Source of the DNA: Zhongshania aliphaticivorans
GTDB taxonomy: Bacteria > Pseudomonadota > Gammaproteobacteria > Pseudomonadales > Spongiibacteraceae
Assembly (NCBI RefSeq): GCF_001586255.1
Contig: NZ_CP014544.1
Coordinates: forward strand, 3,256,501 to 3,320,500
Length of the DNA: 64,000 nucleotides
Reading direction: 5' to 3'
Made by a program: the position numbers and the translations under genes
Shown here: piece after piece, positions 9,535 to 16,646 of the stretch
Layout: each line of letters begins with the position of its first letter
Position numbering within the stretch: the first letter of the stretch is position 1
The notes under the pieces: model-generated
Database searches by the model: none
Seen by the model: only the letters and a program-made list of their open reading frames with translations
Told to the model about the DNA's origin: nothing

Positions 9535-9552
9535 CTGTCATTTAAAAGTAAC
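9535..9552 (+). promoter_or_regulatory. Possible second Pho box facing the lipoprotein gene
   Basis: The plus strand reads CTGTCAT-TTAA-AAGTAAC. The first half-site is a perfect PhoB half-site and the second is degenerate. It points towards the lipoprotein gene at 9644, so the two divergent genes could share PhoB control. It would lie in the leader of phoD on the other strand. Confidence 0.28.
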
Positions 9553-9571
9553 GGCATGATAACCACGCCTT

Positions 9572-9589
9572 GTTACAGTTAAGTTTCAG
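9572..9589 (-). promoter_or_regulatory. Candidate Pho box upstream of phoD
   Basis: On the minus strand this reads CTGAAAC-TTAA-CTGTAAC, two 7-base half-sites separated by four A/T bases. That is the 11-base direct-repeat layout bound by PhoB. It lies 54 bases ahead of the preferred GTG start of phoD. Phosphate-starvation control of a phosphatase is the usual case, so the match is meaningful, but the first half-site departs from CTGTCAT and no -10 was assigned. Confidence 0.5.
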
Positions 9590-9643
9590 TAAAAAAAGCC
9601 AAAGCAGCACAAATCAGGTCCACCAAGACCCTATTAAGATGGA

Positions 9644-10090
9644 ATGCAAATGTATAAAGCCTTATTAATTTTCTTCTGCGCAAGCATCGTGGCCTGCAGC
9701 AGCAAGCCCATCCCCTTTACCGATTACATTGTTACTAATTTACTGCGGGATAATTTAATGAGTCTTGCCGAACCGGCAATATTCAGCATTGAAGAAATTA
9801 TAATTATTGAAAGTGAACACAGCGACAATAGTGGCCGCGCGACCGTCGATGTGCGCCTGAAGTTTCCAGAAGATTTCGACACGGTTACTAGCCTGCACAA
9901 GCTGGAACCATTTAATATGGCTTACAAACAGTATCAAAGCAGTTTTGGCAAATTCGCCGCCGGTGAGCAGCAGGTGCACCACGCCGAGTACCAGTTTCAG
10001 CGCCGGGATGGAAAGTGGTTCATTGTTGGGAGCAAAGCCCTGTCGCCACCGGATATTATTGCCGTAACCGCCCAGACACCAGTAAACTAA
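9644..10090 (+). CDS. Small predicted lipoprotein of unknown function
   Basis: I do not recognise this 148-residue protein. It has a short hydrophobic signal (ALLIFFCASIVAC) with a lipobox cysteine followed by Ser-Ser, so it is likely anchored in the outer membrane. The rest is a small mixed alpha/beta domain with a conserved-looking C terminus YQFQRRDGKWFIVGSKAL, which resembles the last strand pair of NTF2-like or other small lipoprotein domains. An alternative ATG at 9650 is equally good for the signal. It is divergent from phoD and converges on cobC. A Pho-like site lies upstream, so a link to phosphate scavenging is possible but only inferred. Confidence 0.7.
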   Translation: MQMYKALLIFFCASIVACSSKPIPFTDYIVTNLLRDNLMSLAEPAIFSIEEIIIIESEHSDNSGRATVDVRLKFPEDFDTVTSLHKLEPFNMAYKQYQSSFGKFAAGEQQVHHAEYQFQRRDGKWFIVGSKALSPPDIIAVTAQTPVN

Positions 10091-10118
10091 GGGCTTGCTG
10101 GCACTCCGCACATCAAGA

Positions 10119-10730
10119 TTAAAAGTGACTAGCCAGCTGGACCCATGGCGCCTTGCCTTCTTGATGGTAAACGCTAAAACGCGTCACACCCGCATAGGGC
10201 ACATTTATTCTCGTCATCGCCCCCATGGGCATACCCAGCAGATGACACATCATTACCCGAATGACTGCGCCGTGCACCACCAGCAATACCGATTGCCCTT
10301 GATGACGCTCAACAATAGCGTCGATGCCGGTACTAATACGCCGACAGAAATCTGGCATGGCCTCGCCATTAGGTGGGCTTGCCTCCGCGGGCGACTCCCA
10401 AAATTCTGCCCACTCTCGGGTAAAGCGTTTTCTCGCCTCTGAGTGGGCCAAGCCCTCCCAATCACCAAAATGCATTTCGCGCAAATCGTCCTGCACTGTC
10501 ATTGTCGTGGCGCGCAGGGCAGCAAGGTCTTCGGCAAAACGCAAACAGCGCTGTAAAGGCGAACTCACAATATGATCCCATTGCATATCGCCTAGGCTAG
10601 CAACTTTATCGCGCATTTGCTGCCAACCTAACTCGCTGAGTGCCACATCGGTGCTGCCGCGAAAAATTTCACCGCCTTGGCAAGCGCCGTGACGCAGTAA
10701 ATCGATATGGGTTTCTGTGACTTTAGTCAT
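10119..10730 (-). CDS. cobC: Alpha-ribazole phosphatase, histidine phosphatase family
   Basis: CobC removes the 5' phosphate from alpha-ribazole phosphate or from adenosylcobalamin phosphate in the last steps of nucleotide-loop assembly. The 203-residue protein carries the histidine phosphatase motif LLRHGAC (R13, H14, G15). The second catalytic histidine is in VLLVVHGAVIR, and MHFGDWEG is typical of the CobC/phosphoglycerate-mutase branch. It overlaps the end of cobT by eight bases, which makes a cobU-cobT-cobC operon and supports the assignment. By sequence alone, a general sugar-phosphate phosphatase would also be possible. Confidence 0.9.
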   Translation of the reverse strand: MTKVTETHIDLLRHGACQGGEIFRGSTDVALSELGWQQMRDKVASLGDMQWDHIVSSPLQRCLRFAEDLAALRATTMTVQDDLREMHFGDWEGLAHSEARKRFTREWAEFWESPAEASPPNGEAMPDFCRRISTGIDAIVERHQGQSVLLVVHGAVIRVMMCHLLGMPMGAMTRINVPYAGVTRFSVYHQEGKAPWVQLASHF

Positions 10731-11769
10731 TACCGCGACTTACCCCTGCTTGCTCAAAGCTCGCCATTTCAATTTGTAAACGACAGGCCGCTTGCATAAT
10801 GGGCAGCGCGAGCGCCGCACCAGTGCCTTCGCCCAAGCGCATATCCAGTTGCAGGAGTGGCTCGGCTTCCAATTTATTCAATAAACGGCTGTGACCAGGC
10901 TCGGCAGAACAGTGCGAGAAGAACAACCAAGGCCGAATTGAGGGATTAATTTTTACTGCCGAAATTGCCGCCGCCGTGCAGATATAACCATCGACCAATA
11001 CCACAATACCACGCTGAGCAGCGCGAATATAAGCGCCCGCCAAGGCATTAATTTCGTAGCCGCCAATACGACGCAATACTTCTACACCGTTTTTCATATG
11101 AGGTAGATGCCGAGACATCGCGCGGGTTACCACCGCCGCCTTTTTCGCCAAAACCTGGTCGCTAATACCGGTACCGCGACCAACCATCGCGGTAGCCGAA
11201 AGGCGGGTGTGCGCTACTGCCAGTGCTGCCGCAGCGGTGCTATTGCCAATGCCCATCTCACCGCCAATAAACACATCTATGTCGCCAGCCTGATCTATTA
11301 TGTCGCGTCCTACCGCCAAGGCTTCTTCGCACTGCTCCAAAGACATGGCTTCGGTAACGCACATATTTTGGGTGCCGGCGCCCACCCGTAAATCCTGCAC
11401 ATTGGGTAGATCTTCGAGCGCGTAAACAGTACCCACGTTGACCACGGTGAAATCTACGCCCATAGACTTAGCCAAGACGCTAATGGCCGCGCCGCCATTG
11501 GCAAAATTGCGCACCATCTCTGAGGTAACGGTTTGCGGGTAGGCCGAAATATCTTCAGTGGTCACACCGTGATCACCCGCGAATACCGCAATTAATGCTT
11601 TGTTAGCATGAGGTTCTAAAGTGCGCTGAATAGCCGACATCTGCACCGCAACATGTTCGAGACGACCAAGCGCACCACGGGGTTTGGTTAAACTATTTTG
11701 CCGTGCGATGGCTGCGGCCCGCATTTCTTCGTCAGCTTCCGGTGCCGCTTCCTCGTACCAATGACTCAT
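10723..11769 (-). CDS. cobT: Nicotinate-nucleotide-dimethylbenzimidazole phosphoribosyltransferase
   Basis: CobT moves phosphoribose from nicotinate mononucleotide to dimethylbenzimidazole, forming alpha-ribazole phosphate. The 348-residue protein has the family segments RQNSLTKPRGALGRLE near the N terminus, AVFAGDHGVTTEDISAYPQ, FIGGEMGIGNSTAAAAL and FSHCSAEPGH. The glutamate of LRLGEGTGAALALP serves as catalytic base. It lies between cobU (24-base gap) and cobC (overlap). Its substrate is the product of bluB, encoded upstream in the same locus. Confidence 0.96.
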   Translation of the reverse strand: MSHWYEEAAPEADEEMRAAAIARQNSLTKPRGALGRLEHVAVQMSAIQRTLEPHANKALIAVFAGDHGVTTEDISAYPQTVTSEMVRNFANGGAAISVLAKSMGVDFTVVNVGTVYALEDLPNVQDLRVGAGTQNMCVTEAMSLEQCEEALAVGRDIIDQAGDIDVFIGGEMGIGNSTAAAALAVAHTRLSATAMVGRGTGISDQVLAKKAAVVTRAMSRHLPHMKNGVEVLRRIGGYEINALAGAYIRAAQRGIVVLVDGYICTAAAISAVKINPSIRPWLFFSHCSAEPGHSRLLNKLEAEPLLQLDMRLGEGTGAALALPIMQAACRLQIEMASFEQAGVSRGND

Positions 11770-11793
11770 ATCTATTCCCTTTAATCTTATGCT

Positions 11794-12309
11794 TTAATTT
11801 TTTAAAACTTGCTCTAAACCCGCGGTAACAAACACCACTCTATCTGCTAGCGCGGCAATGTCTTGGTGCAAACGGCCAGACTCATCCACAAAGCGACGGG
11901 TGAGCGAACCCAGCGGCACTATGCCCTGCCCCACTTCATTGCTAACCAACACAATATGCCCCGGCGCGGTTTGCAAGGTATGCAAGAATTGCCCCTTCAC
12001 CTGCTGCCAGCTGTCGTCATCTTCTTTGGCCAACCAATTACTCAGCCACAGAGTAAGGCAATCTACCAAAATAGCCGTTTGCGGTGATGCGTGTTGCCGT
12101 ATTGCCGCAGACAACTCCTCCGGGGCCTCTACAGTACGCCAATCATCAGCTTTACGCTGCTCTTGATGGTGTTCAATTCTCATCGCCATTTCTGAATCGC
12201 CAGCGGTCGCGGTGGCCACATAAACCCGCTGCAACGTAGATCCGCACACGCGTTGCTCGGCCAAACGGCTTTTACCAGAGCGGGCACCGCCCAAATACAA
12301 TTCCAGCAT
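11794..12309 (-). CDS. cobU: Adenosylcobinamide kinase / adenosylcobinamide-phosphate guanylyltransferase
   Basis: CobU phosphorylates adenosylcobinamide and then loads GMP from GTP, giving adenosylcobinamide-GDP for joining to alpha-ribazole. The 171-residue protein shows the P-loop GGARSGKS (7-14), the guanylylated-histidine region RIEHHQEQR (H47/H48) and the C-terminal block VSNEVGQGIVPLGSLTRRF. It is the first gene of the minus-strand cobU-cobT-cobC group and is divergent from the PduO-type gene. cobS, often next to cobT, is absent here. Confidence 0.95.
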   Translation of the reverse strand: MLELYLGGARSGKSRLAEQRVCGSTLQRVYVATATAGDSEMAMRIEHHQEQRKADDWRTVEAPEELSAAIRQHASPQTAILVDCLTLWLSNWLAKEDDDSWQQVKGQFLHTLQTAPGHIVLVSNEVGQGIVPLGSLTRRFVDESGRLHQDIAALADRVVFVTAGLEQVLKN

Positions 12310-12335
12310 GTAGATACTCCACTAAGATGCCGAGA

Positions 12336-12365
12336 CTGCCACCGTTTAGCGATCTGACGTATAGT
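12336..12365 (+). promoter_or_regulatory. Possible promoter of the PduO-type gene
   Basis: A -35-like CTGCCA at 12336-12341 and a -10-like TATAGT at 12360-12365 are separated by 18 bases, about 40 bases ahead of the ATG at 12407. The -10 is good and the -35 matches TTGACA at four of six positions. This is weak evidence without transcript data. Confidence 0.35.
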
Positions 12366-12406
12366 AAACCGCTTATTCTACAAGACTCGACTTCATTGAG
12401 GGAAAT

Positions 12407-12961
12407 ATGGGACATCGATTATCCAAGATTTACACGCGAACCGGCGATGACGGCACCACCGGCCTCGGCGATGGCTCACGCATAGACAAAGACCACTGTC
12501 GTATGGAAGGCATAGGCACAATAGATGAAGTGAATTCTTTTATCGGATTACTGATGGCCGAGTTGCCCACAGCGGATCCTTTTTTACCACTGCTGGCGCG
12601 TATTCAGCACGATCTTTTTGATTTAGGCGGCGAACTGGCCGTGCCCGGTTACACCATGATAAGCCCAGAGCGAATCGATGAATTAGAGGCCAGCCTCGAC
12701 GAATTAAACGCCGACCTGCCACCACTAAAAAACTTCATTCTACCCGGTGGCAGTAAAGCCGCGGCTCTTTGTCATATGGCCCGCGCCGTATGCCGCCGCG
12801 CCGAACGCTGCTTGGTCGCGTTAAGCAAAACCGATGAAGTAAATGCCACGGGCCGCAAATATTTGAATCGTTTGTCTGACTTTTTGTTTGTCATGGCCCG
12901 GCTGCTAGCCTTGCGCGACGGCGGCCAGGAAGTATTGTGGGTGCAGGCGGATAAGCGTTAA
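12407..12961 (+). CDS. Cob(I)yrinic acid a,c-diamide adenosyltransferase, PduO type
   Basis: This 184-residue trimeric-type ATP:corrinoid adenosyltransferase is unrelated in fold to CobO. Its N-terminal ATP loop is KIYTRTGDDGTTGLGDGSR. The later helices carry IGTIDEVNSFIGLL, FDLGGELAVPG, the block LPGGSKAAALCHMARAVCRRAER and LNRLSDFLFVMARL. The ATG has GAGGG six bases upstream. It is divergent from cobU and followed by the large repeat array. It probably acts on salvaged corrinoids or on cofactor delivery, while CobO may serve another step. That split of roles is inference. The family is also called MMAB or CobO2 in annotations, so no symbol is given. Confidence 0.93.
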   Translation: MGHRLSKIYTRTGDDGTTGLGDGSRIDKDHCRMEGIGTIDEVNSFIGLLMAELPTADPFLPLLARIQHDLFDLGGELAVPGYTMISPERIDELEASLDELNADLPPLKNFILPGGSKAAALCHMARAVCRRAERCLVALSKTDEVNATGRKYLNRLSDFLFVMARLLALRDGGQEVLWVQADKR

Positions 12962-14222
12962 AAAACTGAATGACGCTAAAAATGCAACATCATCGCCAGA
13001 AGGATAGTTGCGTTGCCCTTAATCTCCAGCCTCGTTGACGAGATGGACTCCTGCCTCCGCAGGAGTGACGAGTTTTAGACCTCCTGTCTCTGCAGGGCGC
13101 GACGCGTCGCCCCAGCGCGCAGCTACCAGCCAAGTCAAACCGGCTAGCTAGGTCATGCCTGCCCCTCATTCTTGCCATACCTGATAGCTTATTCCCGTCA
13201 TACCTTCTTCTTTTTTGTCATAGCTGCGCAGGCAGGTATCCATGTGAGCGTAGCGAATGCCTTATTACGCCAACGTCTAAGCCCAAACTCCGGCGCAGAG
13301 ATGGACTCCTGCCTCCGCAGGAGTGGCGAGTTTTAGACCTCCTGTCTCTGCAGGGCGCGACGCGTCACCCCAGCGCGCAGCTAACGACCAAGTCAAACCG
13401 GCTAGCTAGATCATGCTTGCCATACCCGATAGCTTATTCCCGTCATACCTTTTTCTTTTTTGTCATAGCTGCACAGGCAGGTATCCATGTGAGCGTAGCG
13501 AATGCCTTATTACGCCAACGTCTAAGCCCAAACTCCGGCGCAGAGATGGACTCCTGCCTCCGCAGGAGTGACGAGTTTTAGACCTCCTGTCTCTGCAGGG
13601 CGCGACGCATCGCCCCAGCGCGCAGCTACCAGCCAAGTCAAACCGGCTAGCTAGGTCATGCCTGCCCCTCCTTCTTGCCATACCCGATAGCTTATTCCCG
13701 TCATACCTTTTTCTTTTTTTGTCATACCTGCGCAGGCAGGTATCCATGTGAGCGTAGCGAATGCCTTATTACGCCAACGTCTAAGCCCAAACTCCGGCGC
13801 AGAGATGGACCCCTGCCTTCGCAGGGGCGGTGCTCGGCCTCCGCAGGAGTGGCGAGTTTTAGACCTCCTGTCTCTGCAGGGCGCGACGCGTCACCCCAGC
13901 GCGCAGCTAACGACCAAGTCAAACCGGCTAGCTAGATCATGCTTGCCATACCCGATAGCTTATTCTCGTCATACCTTTTTCTTTTTTTGTCATACCTGCG
14001 CAGGCAGGTATCCATGTGAGCGTAGCGAATGCCTTATTACGCCAACGTCTAAGCCCAAACTCCGGCGCAGAGATGGACCCCTGCCTTCGCAGGGGCGGTG
14101 CTCGGCCTTCGCAGGAGTGACGAGTTTTAGACCTTCTGCTTTTACAGGAGTGACGTATCTCCCGTCCAGCATTAAGCGGACGCCCTAAGCATTAGCCTTC
14201 CCGCATCAGGCACTCGACTCAA
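12962..14222. repeat. Array of about 250-bp imperfect repeat units in ABAB order, non-coding
   Basis: This 1.26-kb gap between the PduO-type gene and the sugar kinase gene is filled from about 13036 to 14165 by five copies of one unit. The shared word AGATGGAC/T begins at 13041, 13299, 13544, 13803 and 14071. Each unit holds the hairpin ACTCCTGC-CTCC-GCAGGAGT or a variant, a second CCTG...CAGG hairpin, and the word CCTGCGCAGGCAGGTATCC. Copies 1 and 3 share one junction (CTACCAGCC, GGTCATGCC) and copies 2 and 4 another (CTAACGACC, GATCATGCTTGCC), so a dimer of about 504 bp seems to have been duplicated. The last copies gain an extra GGGGCGGTGCTCGGCC insertion. Open frames crossing the units are artefacts. 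No transposase or integrase is present. Confidence 0.9.
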
Positions 14223-15101
14223 CTACCCCCACAACCAGGCAGCGCCGCGCACGCCACTGCTGTCACCGTATTTTGCGGGCAGTAGCTTGGTAACGCATTG
14301 GTCGCTAAAAACGTAATTGGGCCAATATTGCGGGACGGTTTCGTAAAGCATCGCGATATTAGAAAGCCCGCCGCCCAGTACAATTACGTCGGGGTCGACT
14401 ATGTTAATCACTACGGCGAGGGCCGATGCGAGTTGTCGGCAGTAATTATCGAGAACTGCCGCAGCCTGTGCGTCGCCCCCTGTAGCGCATTTTACAATTT
14501 CTGGTGCGGACAAAGCCTCGCCAGCGGCATTGCGATAGCTATGAACCAAGCCCGCGCCGCATAAATAGGTTTCTATGCAGTCTTTTCGCCCGCAGTAGCA
14601 CGGCCGTCCTTCTTGCCTGTTTGGCATTGGGGTGTGCCCCCACTCTCCAGCGATACCATTGGCACCGCTCAGTACCTGTTTATTAAACACAAGGCCGCCG
14701 CCAGTGCCGGTGCCGAGGATTACGCCAAACACCGAGCTATAGGGCGCGCCAGCGCCATCCACGGCCTCAGACAGCGCAAAGCAATTAGCATCGTTACTAA
14801 AACGAATCTGCCGCCCCAGTTGAATACTGAGATCATCACACAGGGCTTCGCCATTGATACATTGGGTATTGCTGTTTTTCATGCGGCCAGTAAGGGCCGA
14901 CTCGGCGCCCGGGCCGCCAACGCCAACACTCGCGCGGCCACCGGCGGTCGCTTCTAGGCGGCCAACCAAATCAGTAATCGCATCGATAATTGCGGGGTAA
15001 CTCTGCGGCGTGGCAACGCGCTCCTTGGCGAGCACAATGCCGCTGGCAGATAGCACCACACCTTCAATTTTGGTGCCCCCAAGATCAATCCCTAGCTTCA
15101 T
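14223..15101 (-). CDS. ROK-family sugar kinase, Mak (fructokinase)-like
   Basis: This 292-residue ROK kinase phosphorylates a hexose at the cost of ATP in the cytoplasm. It has the N-terminal phosphate loop GIDLGGTKIEGVV, the catalytic region FSNDANCFALSEAVDG and the glycine block GVILGTGTGGG. The ROK zinc site is GEWGHTPMPN with CYCGRKDCIETYL. The C terminus KYGDSSGVRGAAWLW is very like E. coli Mak, a manno(fructo)kinase. It lies 24 bases downstream of ampE on the same strand. That context could instead point to an amino sugar from cell-wall recycling, but the sequence resembles Mak more than NagK. Substrate is unproven. Confidence 0.85.
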   Translation of the reverse strand: MKLGIDLGGTKIEGVVLSASGIVLAKERVATPQSYPAIIDAITDLVGRLEATAGGRASVGVGGPGAESALTGRMKNSNTQCINGEALCDDLSIQLGRQIRFSNDANCFALSEAVDGAGAPYSSVFGVILGTGTGGGLVFNKQVLSGANGIAGEWGHTPMPNRQEGRPCYCGRKDCIETYLCGAGLVHSYRNAAGEALSAPEIVKCATGGDAQAAAVLDNYCRQLASALAVVINIVDPDVIVLGGGLSNIAMLYETVPQYWPNYVFSDQCVTKLLPAKYGDSSGVRGAAWLWG

Positions 15102-15125
15102 GCTCTGCCCTTTTTAAAAATCCTT

Positions 15126-15980
15126 CTACACCAGCTGCAATACCGCGACCACGCATACCCAACACAATAGGCTGCGCGACAGCAGCAGCTGCACGGCGGT
15201 AAGTTCATCTGCAGCCGACTTCACGAACTGCTCGCCGTCTATCTGACCATCGGGAATATAGCTTGGCAGGGATTTCATACCGATGCTGTCTAACACCTCG
15301 GCGCTGGGCTGGTCACTGCTTAAATGCTGTCGCCATACGCCAATACAGGTATCAAAATTGGCGACAATAGCGAAGGCCAACCCTAATAATCGCACCGGTG
15401 CCCACTCCAGATAGAACAGGCCGTTAGCGGCCGTATCGCGATCTTGTTGAGGCAGACTGCGGCTGGCCGCCAACATAAACAACAGGCGATAGGCTAAAGC
15501 CCCGGCTGGCCCCAGCAATACGAACCAAAACACCACCGCAAACCAACGTTCAAAACCTTGATAGAAAACGGCCTTGCGCACACTCAGATGCAGCTCCGAC
15601 GCGTTATCAACACCGCTATCACAGAGTTCGGTGCTAAATCCCCGGCCATGCTGATATGCCCCTTCAAGATCGCCGCGCTGCCAGCTATTTAAATACAGCT
15701 TTAATAGAATCTGAAAATCGCCCCGCCCCAAGCTGTAGAGCAAAATTGCCACGCTTAAAATAAACAGGGGCAAACCAAACAAAATAGGGCTAATTAACCA
15801 CAAGACGGCAAACACGAGGATTACCGGCAAGGCAAAAACCACAAATAGCCTAACGCTACTGGCGGGAATTTTAAGCGCCATCAGCTGCAAGCGCTCAAAC
15901 CACTCATCTTTTTGAATTACCCCGCCGCTGCCCCAAAATTGTACGGCCGCCCAAGCAATTAAAATGGCAAAAAAATCCAT
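15126..15980 (-). CDS. ampE: AmpE-like inner membrane protein
   Basis: AmpE is an inner-membrane protein encoded next to AmpD, related in fold to CobD/CbiB, and proposed as a sensor or transporter in beta-lactamase control. The 284-residue protein starts MDFFAILIAWAAVQF and has several hydrophobic helices (around residues 1-15, 43-85, 145-170, 200-215 and the C terminus). The family segment RDTAANGLFYLEWAPVRLLG carries the retained PVR motif. It begins four bases after the ampD stop, forming ampDE. Because of the CbiB relation it could be mislabelled as a B12 enzyme, but the ampD pairing argues against that. Confidence 0.87.
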   Translation of the reverse strand: MDFFAILIAWAAVQFWGSGGVIQKDEWFERLQLMALKIPASSVRLFVVFALPVILVFAVLWLISPILFGLPLFILSVAILLYSLGRGDFQILLKLYLNSWQRGDLEGAYQHGRGFSTELCDSGVDNASELHLSVRKAVFYQGFERWFAVVFWFVLLGPAGALAYRLLFMLAASRSLPQQDRDTAANGLFYLEWAPVRLLGLAFAIVANFDTCIGVWRQHLSSDQPSAEVLDSIGMKSLPSYIPDGQIDGEQFVKSAADELTAVQLLLSRSLLCWVCVVAVLQLV

Positions 15981-15983
15981 GAT

Positions 15984-16532
15984 TTATTCCAATGCGTTTT
16001 TAAAATAGGCCCAATCAAAAGCCGCGCCAGGGTCCGTTTTCCGCCCCGGCGCGATATCATTATGCCCCACTATACGCGCGGCTGTAATCGCCGGGTATGA
16101 ATTGCGCAGCGCGCGACTAATGGCAATTAACGCACGGTACTGAGCATTGGTATAGGCAACTTCGTCACAACCTTCAAGCTCAATGCCAATACTGAAGTCA
16201 TTACAGTTCTCGCGCCCTTCAAATTGGGAGACTCCCGCATGCCATGCGCGGTCGGCAAAAGACACAAACTGGCTCACGGCGCCATCGCGGTCTATCAATA
16301 AGTGGGCGGAAACCGCAAGCCCGCGCAAATCAGCAAAGCTCTCATGGGCATTGCAATCGAGGCAGTTGGCAAATAGGTCATGAATATACTGACCGCCAAA
16401 TTGCCCCGCTGGCAGGCTAATATTGTGAATAACCAAAAGGCTAATCTCAGTCGCTGGCGGTCTGGTATTAAAGTTTGGCGATGGATGCTTGGCGACTGAC
16501 GTTAGCCAGCCAGCCGAATCGATGAAGTACAT
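15984..16532 (-). CDS. ampD: 1,6-anhydro-N-acetylmuramyl-L-alanine amidase
   Basis: AmpD cleaves the amide bond between anhydro-MurNAc and the stem peptide in the cytoplasm, so recycling wall fragments and lowering the AmpR inducer. The 182-residue protein has no signal peptide, as expected. Zinc ligands are H36 (LLVIHN), H157 and D167 (in GHNDIAPGRKTDPG). The acidic residues of IGIELEG lie near the active site and K165 corresponds to the catalytic lysine. It precedes ampE by four bases. No ampC or ampR is seen in the window. Confidence 0.95.
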   Translation of the reverse strand: MYFIDSAGWLTSVAKHPSPNFNTRPPATEISLLVIHNISLPAGQFGGQYIHDLFANCLDCNAHESFADLRGLAVSAHLLIDRDGAVSQFVSFADRAWHAGVSQFEGRENCNDFSIGIELEGCDEVAYTNAQYRALIAISRALRNSYPAITAARIVGHNDIAPGRKTDPGAAFDWAYFKNALE

Positions 16533-16646
16533 GCTACTTCCGCACTCGTTACAGCAAGGGGTGAGGCAAGATTACACGGGAAGCGGTGGGACTGTAAAAC
16601 ATTGCTATAAATAAGCAAATTAAAAAGGAATACGACGAGCCCCTAA

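Noticed and set aside
12324-12344. Possible B12 box (GCCGAGACTGCCACC) in the cobU-PduO gap
   Set aside because: The similarity to the cobalamin riboswitch box is partial and the 97-base gap is too short for a full riboswitch.
12990-14188. Several open frames of 60-146 codons across the repeat array
   Set aside because: They repeat the same peptide words because they read through the repeat units. No ribosome sites or domain matches are seen.
15126-15980. AmpE considered as the missing CbiB of the B12 locus
   Set aside because: The families are distantly related, but the gene follows ampD by four bases and has the AmpE-type segments.
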